Assembly: GCF_001425085.1 (NCBI RefSeq)
Contig: NZ_LMDN01000003.1
Span: 541,767-605,766, forward strand
From: Leifsonia sp. Root4
GTDB taxonomy: Bacteria; Actinomycetota; Actinomycetes; Actinomycetales; Microbacteriaceae
Direction of reading: 5' to 3'
Length of the DNA stretch: 64,000 nt
The notes beneath the pieces are model-generated. The model did no database searches and was not told the DNA's origin. It saw only the letters and a program-made list of their open reading frames with translations. This document shows positions 18,991 through 26,152 of this stretch, piece after piece. The translations under genes and the position numbers were made by a program. Position 1 is the stretch's first letter; the number at the start of each line of letters is the position of its first letter.

Positions 18991-19210
18991 GTTGACCTTT
19001 CTTGTTCGTCGCTGCGCGGCCGATCAAGGGCGTTGCAACGCTCCGATGCCTAACAACATAGTGCTGGGCGGCTCGGATGGGAATGCCCTGCCCCAAACCC
19101 TGCCCCTCGGGCTACCGCGGGCGCGCTTTTAGCCGTAGTTTGAGCTGAGTAGCCGAGTGATTCGCCGTCGCCGCACCGTTGCGCGGGGGCCTTCAACGGA
19201 AGGAAAGCTT
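18991..19210. other. Divergent promoter region between glpF and dhaK
   Basis: 220 bp without a gene, holding the start signals for both transcripts. I see a GGCGTTGCAACGCTC stretch at 19031-19045 with an internal palindrome (CGTTGCAACG), a possible operator. No regulator gene is adjacent. The dhaK ribosome site (GGAAGGAAAG) ends the region. Confidence 0.4.
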
Positions 19211-20212
19211 GTGAAGAAACTCATCAATGACCCGAAGAACGTCGTCACGGAGGCGGTGAGCGGGTTCGCAACCGCGCACAGCGACATCGTCCGCGCGGAA
19301 CTCGACCCCGTCTTCGTCGTGCGCAGCGATGCGCCGCGCGCCGGCAAGGTCGGAATCGTCAGCGGTGGTGGCAGCGGCCACGAACCCCTGCATGCGGGAT
19401 TCGTTGGCTTCGGCATGCTGGATGCCGCAGTGCCCGGTCCCGTGTTCACCTCGCCGACCCCCGACCCCATCGTGGCCGCGACGAAGGCCGTCGACGGCGG
19501 AGCCGGCGTGCTCCACATCGTGAAGAACTACACCGGAGATGTGCTGAATTTCGAGACGGCCGCCGACCTGGCGGCCGCTGAGGGCATTGAGGTGGCATCC
19601 GTCATCGTCGACGACGACGTCGCCGTGAAGGATTCGCTCTACACGGCCGGCCGCCGCGGCGTCGCCGGAACGGTGCTGGTCGAGAAGATTGCGGGCGCTG
19701 CAGCCGAGCGCGGCGATGATCTTGCCGCGGTCAGCGCGATCGCCACGAAGGTCAACTCCCGGGTGCGCACCATGGGCGTCGCACTGACCGCCTGCGTCGT
19801 GCCGCACGCCGGTGAACCGAGCTTCACACTCGCCGACGACGAGATCGAGATCGGAATCGGCATCCACGGCGAACCTGGCCGCGAACGCATCAAGCTCGAG
19901 CCGGCAGACGGCATCGTCGATCGACTGCTCGGCGCCGTTCTGGAGGACATGCCGTTCGAGGCGGGGGAGGACGCCCTGCTTCTCGTCAATGGAATGGGTG
20001 GAACGCCCCAGGTTGAGCTGTACATCGTCTACCGTCGTGCGGCCGAGATCCTCGCCGAGCGCGGGGTGACCGTCTCCCGCTCGCTGGTCGGCAACTTCAC
20101 GACGTCGCTCGAGATGCAGGGCGTGTCGATCTCGGTGCTCAAGCTCGATGACGAGCTCACTGCGCTCTGGGATGCCCCCGTGCACACCGCGGCGCTGCGG
20201 TGGGGACGCTGA
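19211..20212 (+). CDS. dhaK: Dihydroxyacetone kinase subunit DhaK
   Basis: Substrate-binding subunit of PTS-dependent dihydroxyacetone kinase, 333 residues. [19 protein letters not shown] near residue 50 is the family signature, and the His that forms the covalent hemiaminal with dihydroxyacetone lies in [13 protein letters not shown] near residue 220. [16 protein letters not shown] is also typical. The start is GTG 19211 with AAGGAAAG 4-5 nt upstream, rather than the frame's first codon at 19157. The stop overlaps the dhaL ATG by one base (TGATG), so the subunits are translationally coupled. Confidence 0.95.
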   Translation: MKKLINDPKNVVTEAVSGFATAHSDIVRAELDPVFVVRSDAPRAGKVGIVSGGGSGHEPLHAGFVGFGMLDAAVPGPVFTSPTPDPIVAATKAVDGGAGVLHIVKNYTGDVLNFETAADLAAAEGIEVASVIVDDDVAVKDSLYTAGRRGVAGTVLVEKIAGAAAERGDDLAAVSAIATKVNSRVRTMGVALTACVVPHAGEPSFTLADDEIEIGIGIHGEPGRERIKLEPADGIVDRLLGAVLEDMPFEAGEDALLLVNGMGGTPQVELYIVYRRAAEILAERGVTVSRSLVGNFTTSLEMQGVSISVLKLDDELTALWDAPVHTAALRWGR

Positions 20213-20859
20213 TGGGGGAGAGCCTCGGAGCGGACTGGGCCAGGGCCTGGATCATCGCATCGGCCGAGGTGCTGGCCGACAACCGGGTGGCCCTGATCAC
20301 ACTCGATCGAGAGATCGGCGACGGCGACCACGGCGAGAACATGGACAGAGGTTTCCAGGCGGCGCTCATCAGACTCGATGACCTGCCGGACACCGCCACC
20401 CCCGGCGACGTCTTCAAGGTCGTCGCGACGACGTTGATCTCCACCGTTGGCGGCGCCGCCGGTCCGCTCTACGGCACGGCCTTCCTGAAGGCCTCGCTCG
20501 CGGTCGGCGCCGCGGAACGGCTGGACGGTCCGGCGCTCGTGCTTGCGCTCACCGCCGCCAGAGACGGCATTGTGCTGCGTGGCAAAGCCGAATCGGGCGA
20601 CAAGACGATGATCGACGCATGGACGCCGGCCGTCGATGCGGCAGCGGCCGCCGTGGAGGCCGGAGCGAGCCCGCACGACGTGCTGCGGGCGGCGGCGGAT
20701 GCCGCCGAACGCGGCGCGGAGGCCACAGAGCCACTCGTCGCCCGCAAAGGACGCGCCAGCTACCTGGGGGAGCGGGCGATCGGCCACCGCGATCCGGGAG
20801 CACAGTCGAGCGCGTTGCTGTTGCGCGCGGCAGAGCAGGTCGCCGGAGCCGCGTCGTGA
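20212..20859 (+). CDS. dhaL: Dihydroxyacetone kinase ADP-binding subunit DhaL
   Basis: Holds a permanently bound Mg-ADP that is rephosphorylated by DhaM and donates phosphate to dihydroxyacetone on DhaK; 215 residues. The metal/ADP loop is LDREIGDGDHGENMDRG near residue 35 and the second nucleotide segment is STVGGAAGPLYGTAFLKA. GDKTMIDAWTPAVDA and the Arg of ASYLGERAIGHRDPGA are both present. ATG 20212 overlaps the dhaK stop; its own stop overlaps the dhaM GTG by 4 bp. Confidence 0.95.
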   Translation: MGESLGADWARAWIIASAEVLADNRVALITLDREIGDGDHGENMDRGFQAALIRLDDLPDTATPGDVFKVVATTLISTVGGAAGPLYGTAFLKASLAVGAAERLDGPALVLALTAARDGIVLRGKAESGDKTMIDAWTPAVDAAAAAVEAGASPHDVLRAAADAAERGAEATEPLVARKGRASYLGERAIGHRDPGAQSSALLLRAAEQVAGAAS

Positions 20860-21578
20860 CGGCCGGCGCCGCCGCATCCACCGCCCGGGTCGGCCTCGTC
20901 TTCGTCTCGCACAGCGACAAGATCGCCGACGGTCTGCGGGAGCTCGCCGCGCAGATGGCGCAGAACGCGCCCATGGCAGCGGCCGGTGGCACGGATGACG
21001 GTCGGATCGGGACGAGCTTCGACAAGGTGACCGCGGCCATCGCCGCCGTCGACCAGGGTGTCGGTGTCGTCGTGCTGTGCGACCTGGGCTCGGCGATCCT
21101 GACCGCGGAGACCGCGCTGGACTTCCTGGACGATTCCGTGCGCGAGAAGGTGCGCATCGTGGACGCGCCGCTGATCGAGGGCGGCGTCGCCGCTGCGGTC
21201 GCGAGCGAGGTCGGCGGAACGTTGCACACGGTCATGGAGGCGGCGGAGTCCGCGGGCGGCACGACTGCCTTCAGCGCCGGAAGCCTGGAGCCGGCGGAGC
21301 CAGCAGAGCCGGCTCCGACCAGCGGCTACTCGCGCACCGTGACGCTGATCAACAAGGACGGCCTACATGCGCGCCCCGCTGCCGACTTCGTCAAGCTCGC
21401 GAACACCTTCCCCGCACGAGTGACGGTGAACGGCACCGATGCGCGCAGCCTGCTCGGCATCATGGCGATGGGTCTGGTCAAGGGAACGACTGTTGTGCTC
21501 GCCAGTGAGGACCCGGTCGGGTCCGACGCGGTCGACGCACTCGCCACCCTCGTCGAGTCGGGCTTCGGCGAGGCCTGA
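20856..21578 (+). CDS. dhaM: Dihydroxyacetone kinase phosphotransfer subunit DhaM fused to HPr
   Basis: Phosphoryl donor for DhaL, 240 residues in two domains. Residues 10-140 are the EIIA-mannose-like domain, with phospho-His in VFVSHSDKIADG and PLIEGGVAAAV. After a short Ala/Pro/Glu linker (EPAEPAEPAPTSG), residues 155-240 form an HPr domain with the phospho-His in NKDGLHARPAADFVKLA and a Ser-region SLLGIMAMGL. E. coli DhaM has a further truncated EI domain, absent here, so the cell's general EI must load it. GTG 20856 overlaps the dhaL stop by 4 bp. Confidence 0.93.
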   Translation: MTAGAAASTARVGLVFVSHSDKIADGLRELAAQMAQNAPMAAAGGTDDGRIGTSFDKVTAAIAAVDQGVGVVVLCDLGSAILTAETALDFLDDSVREKVRIVDAPLIEGGVAAAVASEVGGTLHTVMEAAESAGGTTAFSAGSLEPAEPAEPAPTSGYSRTVTLINKDGLHARPAADFVKLANTFPARVTVNGTDARSLLGIMAMGLVKGTTVVLASEDPVGSDAVDALATLVESGFGEA

Positions 21579-21610
21579 TCACGCTCAGCGGCGCGCTCGG
21601 ATTGACTCTG

Positions 21611-21638
21611 TTGACGAGCGACGCGGCGGGCGTAGTAT
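21611..21638 (+). promoter_or_regulatory. Leaderless promoter for the zinc-ribbon small protein
   Basis: -35 TTGACG (21611-21616), 16-bp spacer, -10 TAGTAT (21633-21638), then 6 nt to ATG 21645. Confidence 0.65.
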
Positions 21639-21644
21639 GACGCC

Positions 21645-21971
21645 ATGAGCCGCGACGATGTCACGCAGGCCGAAGAAAATGCCTTCGTGCGATTCTTTGA
21701 ACGAGTGAACAAGCAGGTCGAGAAGGCCATTGGTTCTCCTCCGATCTCCGTGGGTGCAGCGGAGGAGATTCCGGTCGCCCTCCGGCTGTGCCCACTGTGC
21801 GGGCATCAGATGCGAGAGCACAGCATTGACGAGTCCACCGCGAACGTGCTCGTGCACTGCCCGGTACCCGATGAGGAGCGCCGGCCGAGCCCCGCGCGCC
21901 ACGAGCCGCTGGGGGAGCTGGGCATGCCGGCATCCGCGCATCGGCTGGAGAAGCTTGCCAAGCGCGAGTGA
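21645..21971 (+). CDS. Small hypothetical protein with one zinc-ribbon-like knuckle
   Basis: 108-residue soluble protein that I cannot assign to a named family. An N-terminal acidic/aromatic helix (AEENAFVRFFERVNKQVEKA) is followed by a Cys pair in LRLCPLCGHQMREHSID and a third Cys in VLVHCPVPDEE, which together suggest a degenerate zinc site. The C-terminus is basic. It has a good leaderless promoter of its own and stands 66 bp after dhaM, so it is probably not part of the dha operon. Confidence 0.65.
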   Translation: MSRDDVTQAEENAFVRFFERVNKQVEKAIGSPPISVGAAEEIPVALRLCPLCGHQMREHSIDESTANVLVHCPVPDEERRPSPARHEPLGELGMPASAHRLEKLAKRE

Positions 21972-21990
21972 ATGCCGGAGCCGGGGCGGG

Positions 21991-21996
21991 TAGGCT
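21991..21996 (+). promoter_or_regulatory. -10 box of leaderless promoter for the 98-residue membrane protein
   Basis: TAGGCT, 7 nt before ATG 22004. Confidence 0.55.
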
Positions 21997-22003
21997 CGCA
22001 CTC

Positions 22004-22300
22004 ATGAAGGCGCTGCAGGAACGAATGGCGGTCACACTGACCGTCGCGTTCGTTGCGTACGCGCTGGTCGTGCAGGCACCACCGGATGCCGCGCTGCTCA
22101 CCACCGCTGTGATGCTGGCCGCCGCATTCACCCTCGGTGCCCGCTACCTCGCCGTCGGCATCGCGGCTGGGGAGTTGCGCATCGGTGCCCGTTCCCGGGC
22201 GCACAGCGAGGTGCTCTCACGCGCCATCGAGCCACAACACCCGAACACCGCGGGCAGACCCCGCACCAGGGCGCCGGCCCAGGCAGAGGCGACCGCGTAA
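22004..22300 (+). CDS. Small hypothetical membrane protein
   Basis: 98 residues, unknown function. Two hydrophobic segments (MAVTLTVAFVAYALVVQA and AALLTTAVMLAAAFTLGARYLAVGI) could span the membrane as a hairpin. The hydrophilic C-terminal tail contains GARSRAHSEVLSRAIEPQHP and ends in Arg/Ala/Pro-rich sequence, a pattern seen in small actinobacterial proteins found next to YidC paralogues. Start ATG 22004 is set by the TAGGCT box. The YidC-like gene follows 87 bp downstream. Confidence 0.6.
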   Translation: MKALQERMAVTLTVAFVAYALVVQAPPDAALLTTAVMLAAAFTLGARYLAVGIAAGELRIGARSRAHSEVLSRAIEPQHPNTAGRPRTRAPAQAEATA

Positions 22301-22387
22301 TCAGCGTGCCGCGAATCGACGATTCGCAGGCAGCGGCGCGGTCGCATATGTGACCGCACATCCCTCTGCCTGATTGGAATTCCCCTC

Positions 22388-23146
22388 GTGGACCTCTACG
22401 CTTTCGCGCCCATCGCGGCGCTGCTCGAACTCGCCTCAGTGGCCGTCAACGGCCTCGCCTCCCTCTTCACGCCGTTCGCCGGCGCCTCCGCGATGGCGCT
22501 GGCCATCGTCGCCCTCACCGTTCTCGTACGCATCTGCCTGATCCCACTCGGCGCCGCCCAGGCGCGGGCCGAGGTCACTCGACGCCGAATCGCGCCGAAG
22601 CTGCGCGAACTCCAAACCCGCCACAAGAAGAACCCGGAAAAGCTCCAGCGCGCGACCCTGGAGTTGTACGCAGAGGAGAAGGCGTCTCCGTTTGCCGGCA
22701 TGCTCCCCGCTCTTGCGCAGGCCCCGGTGCTCTCCATCGTGTACGGGCTCTTCATCCTCGCCACTATCAACGGCCACCCCAACGCGCTGCTGCACGAGAC
22801 CCTCCTCGGCGTTCCGCTCGGCACCAGCTTCCTCTCCGTTGTCAACGGGAGCGCAGCGTGGCCGGGGGCGGCCGTCTTCCTCGGCATGTTCGCGGCGATC
22901 GCCGCTGTCGCGTACACCTCGCGCCGCGTGATGCTCGCCCAGCAGGCGCAGTCGTCGGAGGAGATGCCGGCCACGATGGCGAGGGTCAGCGGTGTGCTGA
23001 GCTGGATGCCTTTCATCACGGTGATCTTCGCCGCGATCGTGCCGCTGGCTGCCGCGATCTATCTCACAGTGACGACGGCCTGGACGCTCGGCGAGCGGCA
23101 AATTCTGCGCCGTCGCGCGGAACGGCGGGCCTTAATCACTGAATGA
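22388..23146 (+). CDS. YidC/Oxa1 family membrane insertase (paralogue)
   Basis: Membrane-protein insertase fold, 252 residues, shorter than a typical chromosomal YidC. The core helices are recognisable: MALAIVALTVLVRICLIPLG (first core helix with the conserved Arg in the groove), a charged cytoplasmic hairpin (RRRIAPKLRELQTRHKKNPEKL), FAGMLPALAQAPVLSIVYGLF, and two further helices toward the C-terminus. It is not in the rpmH-rnpA-yidC context of the housekeeping copy, so I read it as a second copy with a narrower client range. GTG 22388. A MarR gene follows 26 bp downstream. Confidence 0.85.
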   Translation: MDLYAFAPIAALLELASVAVNGLASLFTPFAGASAMALAIVALTVLVRICLIPLGAAQARAEVTRRRIAPKLRELQTRHKKNPEKLQRATLELYAEEKASPFAGMLPALAQAPVLSIVYGLFILATINGHPNALLHETLLGVPLGTSFLSVVNGSAAWPGAAVFLGMFAAIAAVAYTSRRVMLAQQAQSSEEMPATMARVSGVLSWMPFITVIFAAIVPLAAAIYLTVTTAWTLGERQILRRRAERRALITE

Positions 23147-23160
23147 TCAACATAATGAAG

Positions 23161-23166
23161 TAACAT
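23161..23166 (+). promoter_or_regulatory. -10 box of leaderless promoter for the MarR gene
   Basis: TAACAT, 6 nt before GTG 23173; an AT-rich stretch precedes it. Confidence 0.5.
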
Positions 23167-23172
23167 CACAGT

Positions 23173-23622
23173 GTGTCTGACTCCGCATCCATCGCTGCTC
23201 TCGACCGCCTGTTGCAGCTCACCGTGCTCCTCGGGCGCGACATGGACGAGAGCCTGGCGCGCGACGGAATCTCCCGGTCGCGCGCGCCCGTGCTGTGGGT
23301 GATTTCGGCGGCCGGGCCGCGAACGCAGCGCGAGCTCGCCGATTCGCTGCACGTGAGCCCGCGCAACATCACCGGACTCGTCGACGGCCTCGTTGCCGAC
23401 GGTTTCGTGAGCAGGCAGCCACACCCGCGCGACCGGCGTGCTGCACTGGTGACATTGACCCACGCCGGGGAGGCGCTCGTCGCGAAGCTGGCGGCCGAGC
23501 AAGAGCAGTTCACACGGCAGCTCTTCGGTGAGTGGAAGCCGAGCGAGTTGGCCGCGTTCTCGCGAGGTCTGGATCGCACCGTCATCCGTCTGCAGCATCT
23601 CATCGAGACGGAGGCATCGTGA
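23173..23622 (+). CDS. MarR family transcriptional regulator
   Basis: Winged-helix dimeric regulator, 149 residues. The helix-turn-helix is QRELADSLHVSPRNITGLVDGL, and the wing carries the family motif DGFVSRQPHPRDRRAALVTLT. N- and C-terminal helices would form the dimer interface. The start is GTG 23173 by the leaderless rule. The neighbours suggest control of the YidC paralogue upstream or the DUF1801 gene 63 bp downstream, but no operator is obvious. Ligand unknown. Confidence 0.9.
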   Translation: MSDSASIAALDRLLQLTVLLGRDMDESLARDGISRSRAPVLWVISAAGPRTQRELADSLHVSPRNITGLVDGLVADGFVSRQPHPRDRRAALVTLTHAGEALVAKLAAEQEQFTRQLFGEWKPSELAAFSRGLDRTVIRLQHLIETEAS

Positions 23623-23673
23623 CGCGGCCGAGGCTGCGCCTCGCTGCCGGGCGACAGGCTCGCCTCGGCTTCG

Positions 23674-23679
23674 TACACT
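23674..23679 (+). promoter_or_regulatory. -10 box of leaderless promoter for the DUF1801 gene
   Basis: TACACT, 6 nt before GTG 23686. Confidence 0.5.
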
Positions 23680-23685
23680 GTGACT

Positions 23686-24126
23686 GTGAGCACTGATCCC
23701 TCGAACTCGGAATCTGCAGCGCTGGAGTATGTCGCCGCTGTCGCGAACACCCTGCGTCGACGGGATGCGCAGACGCTTCTCGAGTTGTTCGGGCGGATCA
23801 CGGGGGAGTCGCCGGTGCTGTGGGGGCCATCGATCGTCGGATTCGGGCAGTACCACTACACGTACGCCAGCGGGCGCGAGGGTGATGCCCCAGCCGCGGG
23901 CTTCTCGCCGCGCAAAGCCGCGATGTCGATCTACCTGGCGGACGGCATCGGCGCGCACGAGGACGCTCTCGCGCGGCTCGGAGCGTTCACGTCAGGCGTC
24001 GGGTGCCTCTACATCAAGGATCTGGACACGGTCGACCTCGCCGTTCTCGAGTCGATCGTCCGGGCGTCTTACGCGACGCTCACTGCGGGTGACTACGGCC
24101 TTCGTGCCCGGGAGAGCGGCGAGTAG
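23686..24126 (+). CDS. DUF1801 (YdhG-like) protein
   Basis: Cytoplasmic protein of 146 residues in the DUF1801 family. The recognisable signature is WGPSIVGFGQYHYTYASGREGD, then GFSPRKAAMSIYL and GVGCLYIKDLDTVDLAVLE. The family includes frataxin-like iron-binding folds, but no activity is established for this branch. Start at GTG 23686, because a TACACT box lies 6 nt upstream; GTG 23680 is in frame but falls between that box and the start. A second, more distant DUF1801 protein is encoded at 34483-34923. Confidence 0.78.
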   Translation: MSTDPSNSESAALEYVAAVANTLRRRDAQTLLELFGRITGESPVLWGPSIVGFGQYHYTYASGREGDAPAAGFSPRKAAMSIYLADGIGAHEDALARLGAFTSGVGCLYIKDLDTVDLAVLESIVRASYATLTAGDYGLRARESGE

Positions 24127-24129
24127 CTG

Positions 24130-24191
24130 CCGCTGCGTCCGCTGATTCCGCTGCGTCCGCCGTTCCGCTGATTCCGCTGATTCCGCTGATT
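24130..24191. repeat. Seven short tandem units of about 9 bp
   Basis: Direct repeats of CCGCTGATT and its variants CCGCTGCGT and CCGCCGTT, seven units in a row starting 4 bp after the DUF1801 stop. The last unit runs straight into an interspersed-repeat copy. No gene is evident between 24127 and 24361. Confidence 0.8.
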
Positions 24192-24206
24192 GAGCCTGTC
24201 GAAATC
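24186..24206 (-). repeat. Interspersed repeat copy (inverse orientation)
   Basis: CTGATTGAGCCTGTCGAAATC, a slightly diverged inverse copy of the family GGTTTCGACAGGCTCAACCAG found at six other places in the window. Confidence 0.7.
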
Positions 24207-24361
24207 ATTGCTGTTCCGCTGCTTGAGCATGCCGCCTGCGGCCGAACTGGAACCGACATTCAGACGGCCCGAGCGACGGTGGCAGTTCCTGAGGCTCCGT
24301 GGGCTGGGTTGCAACTTCTCGCAAAGCTGAGCGTCGCGCTACTCGACCGGCGAACAGGAGG

Positions 24362-25783
24362 CTAGAACGGCGGAGTGTCCGGGTATCGCATCCGGGTTTC
24401 GACAGGCTCAACCAGCGGGAGTGGCTCAACCGGCGGGGGCGGCGGCTCGTCCGGTGAACCCGGCGGGGGTCTTCGGCTGTTGGGCGGGGCCGGGTGGGTG
24501 TCGTAGATCCGGCCGGCCGGGCTGGTCCAGCGGAGCACACCCTGGCCGAGTTGCGTGACCCGCCAGCGGGAATTGTGCTTGAGCCGGTGATGCTTCTTAC
24601 ACAGCACCGCGAGATTGCACTGCTCGGTCAGACCGTCGTGTTCGAAGGGGTGGGTGTGGTCAATCTCGCAGCGCTCCGCCTTCCGGGTGCAGCCGGGGAA
24701 GCGGCAGATCTGGTCCCGATAGAGGATCCAGCGGCGCAACGCCTTCGTCAGGGTGTACTTGCGCTGGTCCAGCTGGAGCGGGGTGTTGTCGACCGGGTCG
24801 ACGAGGATGCGGTGCAGGGTCGGGGCCTCGGTGGCGAGCCTGCGGGCCGTGTCGGCGTCGACTTGGCCATAGCCGTGCAGCTCGCCCGGCTCGTCTGATT
24901 GGCCGATCAGGGTCGCGTACGGGATCGTCAACTTCGGCACGGCGACGAAGACTTCGGGGCGGGAGAACGCCAGACCCGGCATCCGCGACCACTGCGTGCC
25001 CTCCGCGATGTCGGAGGGCGGTGTCGGTGGGAGCAGCAGCAGTTCGGCGGCGATGTCCGCCTCCAACTGGGCGTGCGTCCCCAGGCTGAGCGCGACCTCG
25101 GTGTCGGGCAGCCTGGCGGTGTCGAGCGCCTCAGCCTGGGCGTGGTCGGCGAGGTCGCTGATGCGTTCGGTGATCGCGATCGCCTTCTCCGCCTCCAGAT
25201 GCAGGTGGAGCCACGCCATGCCGTCGGCGGCGGGCTCGACCCAGAGCCTGCGCTCGGTGCGGCCCTGCGCCGCGCGCAAAGTCAGGGAGTCGGGGTGGAG
25301 GCGTTCTCGGATCCGGGCCGCCGTGCGGCGGAACGCGGTCGGGGTCTGTGTCGCCGCGTGCAGCAGTGCTTCGGCTTCGAAGCGGGCGTGAAGCTCCGGC
25401 GGGAGGGTGACCGCCTGGGCGAGGATCTCGCGCACGTGGCGTTGGCCGACCGTGCCGGCCGCGAGAGCGGTCAGGCTCTTCGTGAAGACGGTGCCGAGCT
25501 GCTTCGCCTCGTAGATCAGTCCCGTCATGGTTCGCTCGTGCACCCGCAACACCAGGGCGAGCTCGGCCGTAATGCTGCGGAGCGCGAACTCCTCCTCGAT
25601 CCGGCGGGTCCGGCCCATCGGGTCGGCGGTCGCGACGGCGCGGGAGCGGGCCGTTTCGATGAAGCGGTACTGCTCAGCCAGAGTGGACCCGAGCGAGGTT
25701 TGGGTGGAGGCGAGGCCGGTGAGGCACTCGGTGATGACCGGGTCGGTGGCCGACCCGGGAAGCTGCAGCACTGCTTCGCTCAT
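24362..25783 (-). CDS. DUF222 / HNH endonuclease domain protein (13E12 repeat family)
   Basis: 473-residue member of the multi-copy actinobacterial DUF222-HNH family. The DUF222 region covers about residues 30-330. The HNH nuclease motif lies near residues 380-420: CRFPGCTRKAERCEIDHTHP followed by NLAVLCKKHHRLKH, with the zinc cysteines and catalytic His present. The C-terminus is Pro-rich; its last 18 residues include PLVEPVETR, encoded by an interspersed repeat copy at 24396-24419. Repeats lie on both sides. Function in the cell is unknown; mobility or homing is a hypothesis. A decayed relative of the 3' end is at 62112-62235. Confidence 0.88.
   Translation of the reverse strand: MSEAVLQLPGSATDPVITECLTGLASTQTSLGSTLAEQYRFIETARSRAVATADPMGRTRRIEEEFALRSITAELALVLRVHERTMTGLIYEAKQLGTVFTKSLTALAAGTVGQRHVREILAQAVTLPPELHARFEAEALLHAATQTPTAFRRTAARIRERLHPDSLTLRAAQGRTERRLWVEPAADGMAWLHLHLEAEKAIAITERISDLADHAQAEALDTARLPDTEVALSLGTHAQLEADIAAELLLLPPTPPSDIAEGTQWSRMPGLAFSRPEVFVAVPKLTIPYATLIGQSDEPGELHGYGQVDADTARRLATEAPTLHRILVDPVDNTPLQLDQRKYTLTKALRRWILYRDQICRFPGCTRKAERCEIDHTHPFEHDGLTEQCNLAVLCKKHHRLKHNSRWRVTQLGQGVLRWTSPAGRIYDTHPAPPNSRRPPPGSPDEPPPPPVEPLPLVEPVETRMRYPDTPPF
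24396..24419 (+). repeat. Interspersed repeat copy inside the HNH gene
   Basis: GTTTCGACAGGCTCAACCAG plus CGGG; in the minus frame it encodes part of the C-terminal tail of the HNH protein. A half copy (GGCTCAACCGGCGGG) follows. Confidence 0.85.
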
Positions 25784-26152
25784 GGGTAGAGCGTCTCATC
25801 GACCACCGACACGGAAGCCCGCAAACAGCGCCGGAATCAGGGGTTATCCACAGGAGGAGCGGACCGTGACCTAACCGTGACCTTCGGGGTTTCGACAGGC
25901 TCAACCAGCGGGGTGTTCGGGGTTTCGACAAGCTCAACCAGCGGAGTGTTGGGTGGTGTCAGGGCTTCGGTCGCTGGCGCTCCCTCAAGCCAGCGTCGGA
26001 GCGGGCGAGGTTCGGCGGTGTCGGGGTTTCGACAAGCTCAACCAACGCGAGGGGTTTCGACAGGCTCAACCAGCGGAGTGTTCGGGGGGTGTCAGGGCTT
26101 CGGTCGCTGGCGTTCCCTCAAGCCAGCGGGGGAGCGGGCGCTGTCGGGCGGG
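25784..26152. repeat. Repeat-rich gene-free stretch with a duplicated 88-bp block
   Basis: 369 bp without a gene. It holds four plus-strand copies of GGTTTCGACARGCTCAACCA (25888-25911, 25921-25944, 26025-26047, 26053-26076). The block at 25921-26009 is repeated at 26053-26140: both begin with the repeat and continue through a shared GTGTCAGGGCTTCGGTCGCT and CCCTCAAGCCAGCG. The block between them has drifted at several positions, so the duplication is not brand new. Confidence 0.85.

Noticed and set aside
24186-26076. CRISPR-like array of GGTTTCGACAGGCTCAACCA
   Set aside because: Spacing is irregular (9 bp to over 1 kb), copies lie in both orientations and inside a gene, and no cas genes are present.
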